Made by a program: the position numbers and the translations under genes | The notes under the pieces: generated by a model | What the model was told of the DNA's origin: nothing | Seen by the model: the letters and a program-made list of their open reading frames with translations, nothing else | Database searches by the model: none | NCBI RefSeq assembly: GCF_009363615.1 | Contig: NZ_CP045384.1 | Location: forward strand, 1,238,501-1,302,500 | Direction: 5' to 3' | Source of the DNA: Ruegeria sp. THAF33 | GTDB taxonomy: Bacteria; Pseudomonadota; Alphaproteobacteria; Rhodobacterales; Rhodobacteraceae | DNA length: 64,000 bases | Shown here: positions 1 to 8,928 of the stretch, in pieces | Position numbering within the stretch: the first letter of the stretch is position 1 | Layout: each line of letters opens with the position of its first letter

Positions 1-930
1 GGCGGAAGAGACCGAGAAGATCGGAAAGGTTGTCAGGCCGAAGAACACGGCCGCCGACATAACCCCGATCGTTCCGGTGCCGCTGGCTGCCATGGTGACG
101 CCGCAGCTGAGTACCGCGGCAGCCGACAGCCAGATCAGCACCCAGCGCCGGTCATATTTGTCAGCCAGCCAGCCGACGGGGTATTGAGCAAGCGCACCAC
201 CCAATACGAAAGAGGCTAGGAAGAATGCGATCTGATCGACGCCAAGTCCGACCTCTTGCCCGTAAACCGGACCCACCATTCGGAACGAGGCCGAACTGAG
301 CGCGGCCACGATCACGCCAGCCACGGCCAAGGGTGAGCTGCGCCAAGCCAGCTTGGGTTTCAGGCGGGGCGCGTCAGGTGTTTTGGGTTGGCTTGCTTTG
401 GTCAGCGTCAGCGGCAGCAGTGACGCACAGCACAGGATCGCCAGCAGGTTATACGAGACGTAAGAGGCCGGGGGCAGAACGGCGATAATCAACTGGGCGC
501 ACAGGGATGCGCCCATATCCGCGATCCGGTATGTGCCCATTGCACGTCCTCGGGTTTCATTGGTGACCTTCGCGTTCAGCCAGGCCTCGATCACCGTGTA
601 CGCGCCTGCCACACAGGTGCCCGAGGCCACACGCAGGGCGGCCCAGATATATGGGTTTTCGGTCAGCGTATGTCCAATGAGGCCCATCGCGCCCAACGCG
701 GTGCAAACTGCAAATGCGCGCGAATGACCGACATTGCCCATCAGACGTGGTGCCCACCAGCAGCCGATGAAAAACCCCAGAAAGTGCGAAGACCCCAAAA
801 GACCGATCTGTTCGGTCGTGAAATCCAGCGTGATGCCGGAAATGGCATCGAGTGGCCCGACGCCTCCTGTGGAAAGCTGAAGCAGAATGACCGAAAGAAA
901 CAGGGCGGCAAATGAAATGATCGTGCGCAT
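1..930 (-). CDS. MFS transporter, YcaD-like (3' end outside window)
   Basis: The frame is open for 310 codons from ATG at 930 to the left edge, so the C-terminus is missing. The protein starts MRTIISFAALFLS and shows successive hydrophobic helices. A short charged loop (ADKYDRRW) in the second half resembles the MFS loop 2-3/8-9 signature, and an IEAWLN segment near residue 110 recalls the YcaD group. It is probably an inner-membrane efflux or uptake carrier of unknown substrate. It lies 80 bases downstream of the yceI-like gene on the same strand and may be co-transcribed with it. The ribosome binding site is weak (TGAG). The family is confident, the substrate unknown. Confidence 0.8.
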   Translation of the reverse strand, partial: MRTIISFAALFLSVILLQLSTGGVGPLDAISGITLDFTTEQIGLLGSSHFLGFFIGCWWAPRLMGNVGHSRAFAVCTALGAMGLIGHTLTENPYIWAALRVASGTCVAGAYTVIEAWLNAKVTNETRGRAMGTYRIADMGASLCAQLIIAVLPPASYVSYNLLAILCCASLLPLTLTKASQPKTPDAPRLKPKLAWRSSPLAVAGVIVAALSSASFRMVGPVYGQEVGLGVDQIAFFLASFVLGGALAQYPVGWLADKYDRRWVLIWLSAAAVLSCGVTMAASGTGTIGVMSAAVFFGLTTFPIFSVSSA

Positions 931-1010
931 GGTGGTCTCAGATTGGCAGGGTCGCCGCACAATGCGCGCATCAATTCGACTTTAGCGAGTCGTTTTTTGC
1001 CGTTCGGCGA

Positions 1011-1607
1011 TCAGGTCGCGCGTATGATCTCGGCGCGGATGTCCAGGCCGACAGTGTCGTCAACCAGGTCAGGATAGCCCGAAGCTCCGAAGTCGTGCCG
1101 GTTCAGGGCGCCCTTCAAGCCAATGGTCAGGCGGCTCAGATCGTTCACTGCACTTCCTGCCTGCCGGTACAGATTGGCCTCCAACGTGATCGGGCGGGTC
1201 ACGCCGCGGACCGTCAGATTACCCGTGATCCGTGCGCCATCTGATATTCGCCCTTCCGCGCCTAGCTGTATGTCCGTTGACACAAACCGGATCGTTGGGT
1301 GCTGCTTCGCGTCCAAAACGCTGGGGCTGAGCATGGGCATACGTGCAAAGGGAAGCCGCGTTCTGGCTTTGCTGACGTCCAGTGTCACCGTGACCTGGCT
1401 GTTCTGTAGCCGACCTGTGTCAATCTGAACATCGGCGGTCCGGATCGGCATCGTCCCTGACTGTGCCACCCCCGCAAGATCAAACGTGAACCCGACCCGG
1501 GTGCCTTCATCCGACAGGATGTATGGCCGCAATGCGGCTTGTGCCGCCTGGGTCAGGGGCAGGGTTGCCAGCCCGGCTAGCAGGTTGCGACGGGTCAGAA
1601 GGATCAT
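1011..1607 (-). CDS. YceI family periplasmic protein
   Basis: This 198-residue protein begins with an N-terminal export signal (about residues 1-25, ending QAAQA). The signal carries a twin arginine (TRRNLL), so Tat export is possible. The rest matches the YceI lipocalin-like fold, which in characterised relatives binds isoprenoid or polyprenyl lipids in the periplasm: typical segments are VGFTFDLAGV near the start, a central ITGNLTVRGVTRPITLEA, and LNRHDFG near the end. The start at 1607 is chosen because it overlaps the stop of the upstream MFS gene in an ATGA arrangement and because the export signal then begins at residue 1. The ligand is unknown. Confidence 0.85.
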   Translation of the reverse strand: MILLTRRNLLAGLATLPLTQAAQAALRPYILSDEGTRVGFTFDLAGVAQSGTMPIRTADVQIDTGRLQNSQVTVTLDVSKARTRLPFARMPMLSPSVLDAKQHPTIRFVSTDIQLGAEGRISDGARITGNLTVRGVTRPITLEANLYRQAGSAVNDLSRLTIGLKGALNRHDFGASGYPDLVDDTVGLDIRAEIIRAT

Positions 1608-2818
1608 GCCATGACGCTTTCCCGTGTGGGGCGGGATCTTCTGAGCAGCATCAGAACGATCGCAATGTTCAGACCATTCCAAAAGATGCCATTCACGAAC
1701 GCCAGTTGGTAGCTTCCGGTGAGGTCGTAGATCCATCCTGACATCCAGCCACCGAGTGCCATGCCAAGAATGGTCATCATCATGACGAACCCGACCCGCG
1801 AACCAGCTTCTTGCGGCGGCATGTATTCGCGGACAATCAACGCATAGCTGGGCACGATGCCGCCCTGTGCCAGACCAAAGAGCAGGCTGATGGCATAAAG
1901 CGACACCATTCCATCGTAGGGCAGGAACAGGAACAGGGCGATACATTGCAGGAGCGAACCGATCAAAAGCGTCAGGACCCCGCCAAGCCGATCTGCCAAC
2001 AAACCCGAGATGATCCGGCTGACAACACCACCCAATAACATCAGTGACAGCATCTCGGCTCCGACCGCGGGCCCATATCCCAGCCCGACGCAATAGGAGA
2101 CGATATGAACCTGTGGCATCGACATGGCGACGCAACAACCGATCCCGGCCAGGCCCAGAATATATTGCAGCGCGCGCGGTGACACACCGACACTTCGTGC
2201 ATTGATTTGGGCGGATGCTGCGGCGGTGCTGTGTGCCTCGACCGGAACCCTGCGGCGTAGCAGCAGCGACAGGGGAATGACGACGACAAGCGTCAGCACG
2301 GCGAGCGTCAGATAGACCTGTTGCCACCCATCCCGCGCCAGAATTCCGGACAGCATGGTGGGCCAGATGGCGCCGGACAGGTAATTCCCACTGGCGACCA
2401 ACGCGACGGCAATGCCGCGCCGTTTCATGAACCAATGTGAGATATCTGCGATCAGCGGGCCAAACCCAATCGATGTGCCCAGCCCCAGCAGGAGATGCGC
2501 CGCGGATAGCAACATTATGCTCGGTGCCAGCGTTGCCAGCACATAGCTCAGCGCACTCAAGACGGCTGCTCCGATCAGGGCGCTGGTGACGCCCAGCCGG
2601 TCCACCACCTGCCCCAGCCACATGTTGCCCAGGGCAAAACCGATCATCGCCAAAGTGTACGGCATCGAGGCTTCGGCACGACCGGCCCCGAATTCGGCTT
2701 CGACTGCGGGCATGACCACGATCACGGCCCACATGCCCACATTCGCCACTGTTGCAATGGCGAGCGTGATCAGAAGGCGAAGCCAGGAATAGCGGCTGTC
2801 ATGGATCGGATGGCTCAT
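1604..2818 (-). CDS. MFS transporter, monocarboxylate/OFA-like
   Basis: A 404-residue integral membrane protein with about 12 hydrophobic helices. The segment around residues 120-155 (GPLIADISHWFMKRRGIAVALVASG, abbreviated) fits the pattern of MCT/OFA-type carriers, where a WF..RRG.A.G motif sits between TM4 and TM5. Such proteins transport organic acids across the inner membrane; the substrate here cannot be told. The stop overlaps the start of the YceI gene by four bases, implying coupled translation. The gene begins 62 bases after the imuA-like gene on the same strand, so it may receive SOS-driven read-through. Confidence 0.85.
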   Translation of the reverse strand: MSHPIHDSRYSWLRLLITLAIATVANVGMWAVIVVMPAVEAEFGAGRAEASMPYTLAMIGFALGNMWLGQVVDRLGVTSALIGAAVLSALSYVLATLAPSIMLLSAAHLLLGLGTSIGFGPLIADISHWFMKRRGIAVALVASGNYLSGAIWPTMLSGILARDGWQQVYLTLAVLTLVVVIPLSLLLRRRVPVEAHSTAAASAQINARSVGVSPRALQYILGLAGIGCCVAMSMPQVHIVSYCVGLGYGPAVGAEMLSLMLLGGVVSRIISGLLADRLGGVLTLLIGSLLQCIALFLFLPYDGMVSLYAISLLFGLAQGGIVPSYALIVREYMPPQEAGSRVGFVMMMTILGMALGGWMSGWIYDLTGSYQLAFVNGIFWNGLNIAIVLMLLRRSRPTRESVMA

Positions 2819-2880
2819 GTGGTGACGCTAGGGCGCGGCCCGCGTTTTGACCAGTCACATCTTGCGTGATCCGTGTGGCT

Positions 2881-3501
2881 TTATGCCGGTGTGTCTTCGG
2901 TTTCGATCCGTTCCAGATGTAACCCGGCACGGGCGGCGGTCATGGTGGCCTGCCATGTGACCGGGGGCAGGGCACGGGCGCGGCGGCGTGTCAGAGCCCA
3001 GATCCGAGCCTCATCCCGATGGGTGGCCGCCATGTGCCAGCGCGTTTCAACCCCTTGCGCGCCGCCATCTCCGGGTGTCAGCAGCAAACCAAGCGGAGCC
3101 CGCCCCATCGCACCCCCCTGTTCGGCGGCCAGATGCATCCGGCGTATCGGCGTGAGCCCCGGTGCGCCGGGCAGGTCGCCGATGATCAGCGGAATGGCCC
3201 CGCTGCGCAGCGCCTCCTCCAGGCACCACAGCAGATCTTCGGCACGGGTGGGATGAACAAAAATGAACCGGGCCGGATCGGCAAAGGCCATCATCCCATC
3301 GGGGTTCAGCTGGCCGGGTTCCCAGGCGGGGGAAATCCACAAGACCGGCCCCTGCGTCTGACTGGCCAGCCACATGGCAAAGCTGCGCCGGGCGGGGCCG
3401 CATGCCTCGTGCACGCGGCCCAGTTCCAGGGTGATCTGCGGATGGAGCTTTACCCCCGGCGCCTGACGCGCAGTTTTGTGGCCAAGAAGTTGAGTGGACA
3501 T
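2881..3501 (-). CDS. imuA: ImuA-family (RecA/SulA-like) mutagenesis protein
   Basis: The 206-residue protein has a RecA-like core without a clear Walker A: LWISP at about 55, FIFVHPTRAEDLLWCLEEAL at about 80-98, and IPLIIGDLPG at about 103-112. This is the layout of ImuA (ImuA/ImuB/DnaE2 mutasome), which supports translesion synthesis after DNA damage. A LexA box lies 17-31 bases upstream of the ATG and strongly supports the assignment. The usual partners imuB and dnaE2 are not adjacent; an MFS gene follows instead. The remaining uncertainty is functional, because orphan ImuA proteins are little studied. Confidence 0.75.
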   Translation of the reverse strand: MSTQLLGHKTARQAPGVKLHPQITLELGRVHEACGPARRSFAMWLASQTQGPVLWISPAWEPGQLNPDGMMAFADPARFIFVHPTRAEDLLWCLEEALRSGAIPLIIGDLPGAPGLTPIRRMHLAAEQGGAMGRAPLGLLLTPGDGGAQGVETRWHMAATHRDEARIWALTRRRARALPPVTWQATMTAARAGLHLERIETEDTPA

Positions 3502-3517
3502 GCCGGAATGCTAGCAT

Positions 3518-3532
3518 GTTCCACTTTTGTTC
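3518..3532 (-). promoter_or_regulatory. LexA (SOS) box of the alphaproteobacterial type
   Basis: On the minus strand the site reads GAACAAAAGTGGAAC, an exact GAAC-N7-GAAC direct repeat, which is the known LexA operator of alphaproteobacteria. It sits 17-31 bases before the imuA start codon, the usual place for repression of an SOS gene. Confidence 0.8.
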
Positions 3533-3549
3533 TCAAGTGGTCAGGGCCG

Positions 3550-4161
3550 TCAACGAGACAGGATCAACTTGCCATTTGCAAATTGCACGCTCGAGAAACG
3601 ATGCAGATATTCCATCCCCAAAAGCGATTTATCCAGCTCGCCCTCATTGACCCAGGCCGATACGTTCTGGTCGGTAATGGGGCCTGCGGTCAGGGTGTCA
3701 AGCCGCACCGGCGCCGTGCGCACCTCGCCGTTGGCGGTCAGGGCGCGGCCGAAATAGTTCAGTTGATCGGGATCGATGCCTACACGTTCTGCATCCCGGG
3801 CACTGAGAACGATCTGGCTGGCGCCGGTGTCGACAAGAAAGTTGATCGGCTCACCATTCACCAAAACCGGAAGGTAATAATGACCATCATAGGCACGAGG
3901 CACCTCGATCGCGTTGCCGGTGACGGTCATCTGCGGGGCAGGGCCAACCGAAGACCGGATGTCTTCCCACAGGCCGATGACGGCGATGACGCCAACAAAA
4001 ATGAACACCCAGGCCATCACCTGCTGCAACGTCTTGTTCAGGGACTGGCGGTTTTGCGAAACGAACCAGAACGCGACGGCCAGCCCAAGCACGACCAGAT
4101 AGACCAGTTGTCCGATATCGACGCTGTCCACAGGGTTCACCCCACTCAAGTTGCACGTCAC
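3550..4161 (-). CDS. Membrane-anchored retropepsin-like aspartic protease (TIGR02281 type)
   Basis: A 203-residue protein with two predicted membrane helices (about residues 17-34 and 49-64) followed by a clan AA aspartic protease domain. The catalytic motif is FLVDTGASQIVLS with the Asp at residue 111, and the flap-like and C-terminal strands end LLGMEYLHRFSSVQFANGKLIL. Such proteins act as dimers with the protease domain probably on the periplasmic side; physiological substrates are unknown. It lies on the minus strand, 12 bases downstream of marC, so it probably belongs to the ABC-F/ACT/MarC transcription unit. Confidence 0.85.
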   Translation of the reverse strand: MTCNLSGVNPVDSVDIGQLVYLVVLGLAVAFWFVSQNRQSLNKTLQQVMAWVFIFVGVIAVIGLWEDIRSSVGPAPQMTVTGNAIEVPRAYDGHYYLPVLVNGEPINFLVDTGASQIVLSARDAERVGIDPDQLNYFGRALTANGEVRTAPVRLDTLTAGPITDQNVSAWVNEGELDKSLLGMEYLHRFSSVQFANGKLILSR

Positions 4162-4173
4162 ATATATGGGGGT

Positions 4174-4791
4174 CTAAGACGCAAAACCAAAGGCCTTGAG
4201 GCCATCGAGAATGAACTGCACCGACAAGGCCGCAAGCAACATCCCCAGCAGCCGGGTCAACACGTTCAGCCCGGTCTTGCCCAAAACCCGCGCGACCGCG
4301 CCAGAGGTCAGATACATCACGAAGACCATTGCCAGCACAACCAGCATCACACCGATGACAATAGCAAGGCCCTGAATGCCCGGCTGCTGGCCCGCAAGCA
4401 GAATCATCGTTGCAATCGATCCGGGGCCTGCAATCAGCGGGATGCCCAGGGGAAAGACGGACGGGTCCGGGTGTTCCTCTTCCTCGGCGCTGCTTTCGCG
4501 TCGCTTGGTGCGGCGTTCAAACAGCATATCCAGCGCGGTCAGGAACAGCAGGACACCTCCTGCAACGCGGAATGCCTCCATCGAGATGCCGACAAACCCC
4601 AGAAGGGCTTCGCCAAAGGCGGCAAACAGGGCCAGGATGAAACCCGCCGTCAGGCAGGCCCGAATGGCAATGGACCGGCGCGTGTGCCAGTCCATACCCT
4701 GAGTCAGCGCCACGAAGATCGGCGTTTGCGCGGGCGGATCAAGGACCACGAAAAGCGTTGTGAACGCGGTAATCAGAAATGCACTGTCCAT
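4174..4791 (-). CDS. marC: MarC family integral membrane protein
   Basis: 205 residues with six hydrophobic helices; the first includes TLFVVLDPPAQTPIF, the conserved MarC/UPF0056 N-terminal motif (D-P-x-x-x-x-P-I-F). A matching half-motif, IPLIAGPGSIATMI, lies in the middle, reflecting the internal repeat. A charged cytoplasmic loop of about 20 residues (RRESSAEEEEHPDPS) separates the halves. The start at 4791 is used because it leaves two bases after the upstream ACT gene. The function of the family is unsettled; the early link with antibiotic resistance has not held up. Family call confident. Confidence 0.88.
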   Translation of the reverse strand: MDSAFLITAFTTLFVVLDPPAQTPIFVALTQGMDWHTRRSIAIRACLTAGFILALFAAFGEALLGFVGISMEAFRVAGGVLLFLTALDMLFERRTKRRESSAEEEEHPDPSVFPLGIPLIAGPGSIATMILLAGQQPGIQGLAIVIGVMLVVLAMVFVMYLTSGAVARVLGKTGLNVLTRLLGMLLAALSVQFILDGLKAFGFAS

Positions 4792-4793
4792 TG

Positions 4794-5183
4794 TTATCTG
4801 CTGCTCCGTTGCAGGTCTTGCAGGATACGCAGGGCATCCTGCGAACAACCCGATGGGACATAGACGTGATCGTGGTGATACCCCGCGACCATGTTCGCGG
4901 GAATGCCGGCCCGTGCCAGCGCGCTGGAAACGGCGGCGGTCAAACCAACACCTTCCAGCGAGGAATGAACCTGCAACGTGATGCACCGCATCGCGACGGC
5001 ATCTTTCGGTGCCGCAGCGATCGGGACGACAAGAGACAGCCCTTCGGCCTCGGCGCAGCTGGCCCGCGTGCCCTGTGGCCAGGGTTTGTCTTCAGGCCAT
5101 ACGACAAAGGCAAATTCACCGGGCTGCAAGTCGGGATGCATACCCGCGATCATGGCGTTGGTGTCCGTGATGGGCGTGCTCAT
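4794..5183 (-). CDS. ACT domain-containing protein
   Basis: A 129-residue soluble protein with a central segment (SLVVPIAAA) followed by ITLQVHSSLEGVGLTAAVSSALARAGIPANMVAGYHHDHVYV (abbreviated here in sense only), which has the beta-alpha-beta layout of an ACT domain. These domains usually bind amino acids and serve as small-molecule sensors; stand-alone versions of this type have no assigned ligand. Its ATG overlaps the stop of the ABC-F gene by four bases, so translation is likely coupled to that ATPase. Confidence 0.75.
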   Translation of the reverse strand: MSTPITDTNAMIAGMHPDLQPGEFAFVVWPEDKPWPQGTRASCAEAEGLSLVVPIAAAPKDAVAMRCITLQVHSSLEGVGLTAAVSSALARAGIPANMVAGYHHDHVYVPSGCSQDALRILQDLQRSSR

Positions 5184-7030
5184 TCGGTTTCCGCCCGTTC
5201 AAGCCGTTCGGCGGCCGCGACCCACAATGCCTCGGCTTTTTGCATGGCCTCGGTGACTTCGGTGAACTTGCGGTTCCAGGTTTCCAGGTCGTTGATCCTG
5301 TCGTCCTCGTACAGCGCCGGATCGGCCAGTTTGGTCGAAAGCTTGTCATGCATTTCCGTCAGCTTTTCGATCCGGTCCTCGCATTTGCGCAGATCCGCAC
5401 GCAAGGCCAGTATCGTCTCGCGCGGGGGGCGTTTCGATTTGACCGCCCGGGGCTTTTCCCTGACGGGTCTGTCGCGCGCCAGCAGCAGGGACCGATAGGC
5501 TTCAAGGTCGCCGTCGAAAGGTTTGACACTACCGTCCGAAACCAGCCAGAGTCGATCCGCGACAAGGCTCAGCAGGTGCATGTCGTGACTGACCAGAACC
5601 ACCGCGCCGGAATAAGCCGTCAGCGCCTCGACCAGCGCCTCGCGGCTTTCGATGTCAAGGTGGTTGGTCGGCTCGTCAAGGATCAGCATATGGGGCGCGT
5701 CGATCGTGGCGAGCAGCAGTGAAAGCCGCGCTTTCTGTCCGCCCGACAGGCGCCCGACCTCGGTTTCCGCCTGATCCGCATTCAACCCGAACCCGGCCAG
5801 TCGCGATCGCCACTTGTCCGGCGCTTCGTCAGGGCGCAGACGGCGCAGGTGGTCCAGCGGCGTTTCGTCCACGTAAAGCTCATCCACCTGATGCTGCGCG
5901 AAATACCCGATGCGCAGCTTGTTGCTGCGGGTCATCTTGCCCGCCATGAGGGGCAGCCGGTCCGACAGCAGCTTGGACAAGGTCGACTTGCCCTGTCCGT
6001 TCTTGCCCAACAGCGCGATACGGTCATCCTGATCGATACGCAGGTTCAGGCGGCGCAACACTTCGGTTTCGCCATAGCCGGTGACGCCGCCTTCGATCTG
6101 GATGATCGGTGGCGACAGTTCCTCGGGTTCCGGAAAGCTGAAGGCGCGCAGGGCGGCCTCTTGCGGGGTCGAGACCAGTTGGATGCGTTCGATCATCTTC
6201 AGGCGCGACTGGGCCTGAACGGCCTTCGACGCCTTGTAGCGGAACCGATCAACAAAGCTTTGCAGATGTGCGATGCGGGCCTTGGCCTTGGCGTTTTCCG
6301 ATTCCGCCTGTGCCAGCCGTTCCGCACGGCGTTCCGCGAACTTATCGTAGGGCACGGCGTAATAGGTCAGCTTGCGGTCTTCCAGATGCAGGATCGAACC
6401 CACGGCGCGGTTCAGAAGGCCGCGGTCGTGGCTGATGATGATCACAGTGTGCGGATATTTGGCCAAATAGCTTTCCAGCCACAGCGCGCCTTCGAGGTCC
6501 AGATAGTTGGTCGGTTCGTCCAGCAGCAGCAGATCGGGCTGAGAAAACAGCACCGCCGCCAGCGCAACGCGCATCCGCCAGCCGCCCGAGAAATCCGAAC
6601 AGGGGCGCTGCTGGTCTTCGTCGTCAAAGCCCAACCCCTTGAGGATCGAAGCTGCGCGGGCCTCGGCGGACCAGGCGTCGATATCGGCTAAACGTGTCTG
6701 AATTTCAGCGATGCGTATCGGGTCTTGGGCGCTTTCGGCCTCGGCCATCAACGCACTGCGTTCGGTATCGGCGGCCAGAACCGTATTGATCAGCGAGACG
6801 TCAGAGGAGGGCACCTCTTGCGCCACGCCACCGATCCGAGCGCGTTTCGGGACCGAGATATTTCCCGATTCCAAAGCCAACTCGCCCCGGATCAGGCGGA
6901 ACAGCGTGGTTTTTCCGGTTCCGTTCCGACCGACAAGGCCAACCTTGTGACCATCGGGAATCGTCGCGGTTGCGCCGTCAAACAACGGGCGACCTTCAAC
7001 GGTATAAGTGATGTCTTCGATCCGTAACAT
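5180..7030 (-). CDS. ABC-F family ATPase (YheS/Uup-like)
   Basis: 616 residues, with two ABC ATPase domains and no membrane helices. Domain 1 has Walker A GRNGTGKT (34-41), signature FSGGW (about 147-151) and Walker B with EPTNYLD (about 169-178). The linker at about 225-290 is rich in charged residues. Domain 2 has GKNGQGKST (342-350), LSGGQ and EPTNHLD. The C-terminal tail is a coiled coil. ABC-F proteins act on the ribosome, mostly at the E-site, rather than in transport. Subfamily assignment (YheS versus Uup) is by general resemblance. It heads the ACT-marC-protease run. Confidence 0.9.
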   Translation of the reverse strand: MLRIEDITYTVEGRPLFDGATATIPDGHKVGLVGRNGTGKTTLFRLIRGELALESGNISVPKRARIGGVAQEVPSSDVSLINTVLAADTERSALMAEAESAQDPIRIAEIQTRLADIDAWSAEARAASILKGLGFDDEDQQRPCSDFSGGWRMRVALAAVLFSQPDLLLLDEPTNYLDLEGALWLESYLAKYPHTVIIISHDRGLLNRAVGSILHLEDRKLTYYAVPYDKFAERRAERLAQAESENAKAKARIAHLQSFVDRFRYKASKAVQAQSRLKMIERIQLVSTPQEAALRAFSFPEPEELSPPIIQIEGGVTGYGETEVLRRLNLRIDQDDRIALLGKNGQGKSTLSKLLSDRLPLMAGKMTRSNKLRIGYFAQHQVDELYVDETPLDHLRRLRPDEAPDKWRSRLAGFGLNADQAETEVGRLSGGQKARLSLLLATIDAPHMLILDEPTNHLDIESREALVEALTAYSGAVVLVSHDMHLLSLVADRLWLVSDGSVKPFDGDLEAYRSLLLARDRPVREKPRAVKSKRPPRETILALRADLRKCEDRIEKLTEMHDKLSTKLADPALYEDDRINDLETWNRKFTEVTEAMQKAEALWVAAAERLERAETE

Positions 7031-7136
7031 GGGGCGCTCTTAGCAGAGCTGTGTTGCCACCGCCAGCGGCTCGGCATGTTCAATCTATAAGCAATGTGAT
7101 AGCGCTGTGTCGTTTGCTATTCGGAACGGTTTTCAC

Positions 7137-8338
7137 ATGCGCGCGGCCCGGACACCTCCGCACTTGGTCACTCTGATTTTTGCCACGGCACTGTCGGTTT
7201 TGTCACTGAACATGTTCCTGCCGTCTTTGGCCCACATGAGTACGGATTTCGGTGTGGATTATGGCTTGGTTAACCTGTCGGTTGCCGGGTATCTGGCGGT
7301 CTCAGCCGTGTTGCAGCTGATCATGGGTCCGCTTTCCGATCGTTACGGGCGCAGACCGATACTTTTGATGTGCATCACCATCTTCGTCATCGCCTCAATC
7401 GGATGCTCTCTGGCCGAGGCCATTTGGACGTTCCTGGGCTTTCGTCTTTTGCAGGCCGCGGTGGTGGCTGGGTCAGTTCTTTCCAGCGCATCGATCAGAG
7501 ATCGGTATCCGCCGAACGAGGCTGCAAGCAAACTGGGGTATGTGGCGATGGCCATGGCTTTGGCCCAATGCTTGGCCCTATGCTGGGTGGGACGCTCGAC
7601 ATGCTCTTTGGCTGGCGCTCGGGGTTTGTTCTTTACACTGTGCTGGGGGCAGGGCTGCTGGTTTTGCTTTGGTTCGACATGGGCGAGACCAATACAAACC
7701 GCTCTTCAACTTTTACAGCCCAATTGCGCGAGTATCCGGATCTGTTTCGCGCCCGCCGATTCTGGGGCTATGCCTTATGCGCATCGTTTTCGATTGGTGG
7801 GTTCTACAGCTTCATCACCGGCGCGCCATTGGTGGCTGCCGCGTGGTTTGATCTGAGCCCTGCCATGTTGGGACTTGGGATTGGTATCATAACAGGCGGG
7901 TTCATGGTCGGTAACTTCGTTACTGGTCGGATCGCGGTACGGACACGTCTGACCACAATGATCCTGATCGGCCGCGTTGTGGCTTCGACCGGGCCATTCT
8001 GCGGATTGCTTCTGTTCATCGCCGGGCAGGGGTCAGTCTGGGTATTCTTCGGTTCAGCCATCTGCGTTGGGTTCGGCAATGGACTGACCAATGCAAACGC
8101 TTCGGCAGGGGGCATGTCCGTGCGACCCAAACTGGCAGGCAGCGCGGCAGGGTTGTCCGGGGCGATGGTGGTCGGGCTTGGCGCGATCCTGACCTCGATG
8201 ACGGGCGCGTTTGTCAGCCCTGAAAACGGGCCGTTTCTGGTTCTGGGCATGATGTGGGCCAGCAGTTTTGCAGGTTTGCTTGCAGTGCTTTACGTTCGGC
8301 GTCTGGACCGGGTAGACCCTTTGCCGGATACATTCTGA
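7137..8338 (+). pseudogene. Bcr/CflA-type MFS drug transporter broken by a frameshift
   Basis: The N-terminal half reads from ATG 7137 (or GTG 7107) with typical Bcr/CflA features: NMFLPSLAHM in TM1, LSDRYGRRP in loop 2-3, and SSASIRDRYPPNEAASKLGY. After ALA at about 7563 this frame becomes nonsense. The frame one base over continues the family sequence (MLGPMLGGTLDMLFGWR) to the stop at 8338. Adding one G to the GG at 7562-7563 would restore one protein of about 400 residues. It is either a true inactivating deletion or a sequencing error at a short G run. It would have been an inner-membrane efflux pump. Confidence 0.75.
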
Positions 8339-8452
8339 GCGCCAAAGCGGCAGGCAAACCATCATAACACTTTTCATGAGCGAAAGACCGTGGTACGCGG
8401 CGCGCGATGGATTTCGGCGCGGACCCGCGCCACATTGTAAGGAGAGGCCGAC

Positions 8453-8875
8453 ATGGCACTGGAACGTACATTCTCGATCATCAAACCCGACGCAACGCGC
8501 CGCAACCTGACTGGCAAGATCAACGCCAAGTTCGAAGAAGCCGGGCTGCGTATCGTTGCGCAGAAGCGCATCCACATGACCAAGGAACAAGCCGGCAAGT
8601 TCTACGAAGTACATGCCGAGCGTCCGTTCTATGATGAACTGTGCGAATTCATGTCGTCGGCTCCGGTCGTTGTTCAGGTTCTGGAAGGCGAAGGTGCCAT
8701 TGCGAAGAACCGTGAAGTCATGGGTGCAACCAACCCGGCGGACGCAGCACCGGGCACCATCCGCGCGGAATTTGCTGAATCGGTTGGCGAAAACTCGGTC
8801 CATGGTTCGGATGCACCGGAAACAGCGGCTGTTGAGATCGCATATTTCTTCTCGGGCATCGAACTGGTCGGCTAA
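8453..8875 (+). CDS. ndk: Nucleoside diphosphate kinase
   Basis: 140 residues, the standard length. It transfers the gamma phosphate from ATP to NDPs to balance NTP and dNTP pools in the cytoplasm. The N-terminal [11 protein letters not shown] carries the conserved Lys, and the active-site motif NSVHGSD places the phosphorylated His at residue 117. A clear ribosome binding site (AGGAGA) lies before the ATG. The gene stands alone between the broken MFS gene and a strong terminator. Confidence 0.97.
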   Translation: MALERTFSIIKPDATRRNLTGKINAKFEEAGLRIVAQKRIHMTKEQAGKFYEVHAERPFYDELCEFMSSAPVVVQVLEGEGAIAKNREVMGATNPADAAPGTIRAEFAESVGENSVHGSDAPETAAVEIAYFFSGIELVG

Positions 8876-8898
8876 GCCGGTTTTTTGCCGAAAGATCG

Positions 8899-8926
8899 GG
8901 CCGCTCCGCCAGGAGCGGCCTTTTTT
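8899..8926 (+). terminator. Rho-independent terminator after ndk
   Basis: A nine-base-pair stem (GGCCGCTCC / GGAGCGGCC) with loop GCCA is followed by six T residues, 23 bases after the ndk stop. The convergent TfoX-like gene ends at 8929, just beyond it. Confidence 0.9.
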
Positions 8927-8928
8927 GT

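Noticed and set aside
3019-4863. 614-codon plus-strand frame over the retropepsin and marC genes
   Set aside because: It lies opposite well-supported genes, has no family match or export signal and is typical of antisense frames in GC-rich DNA.
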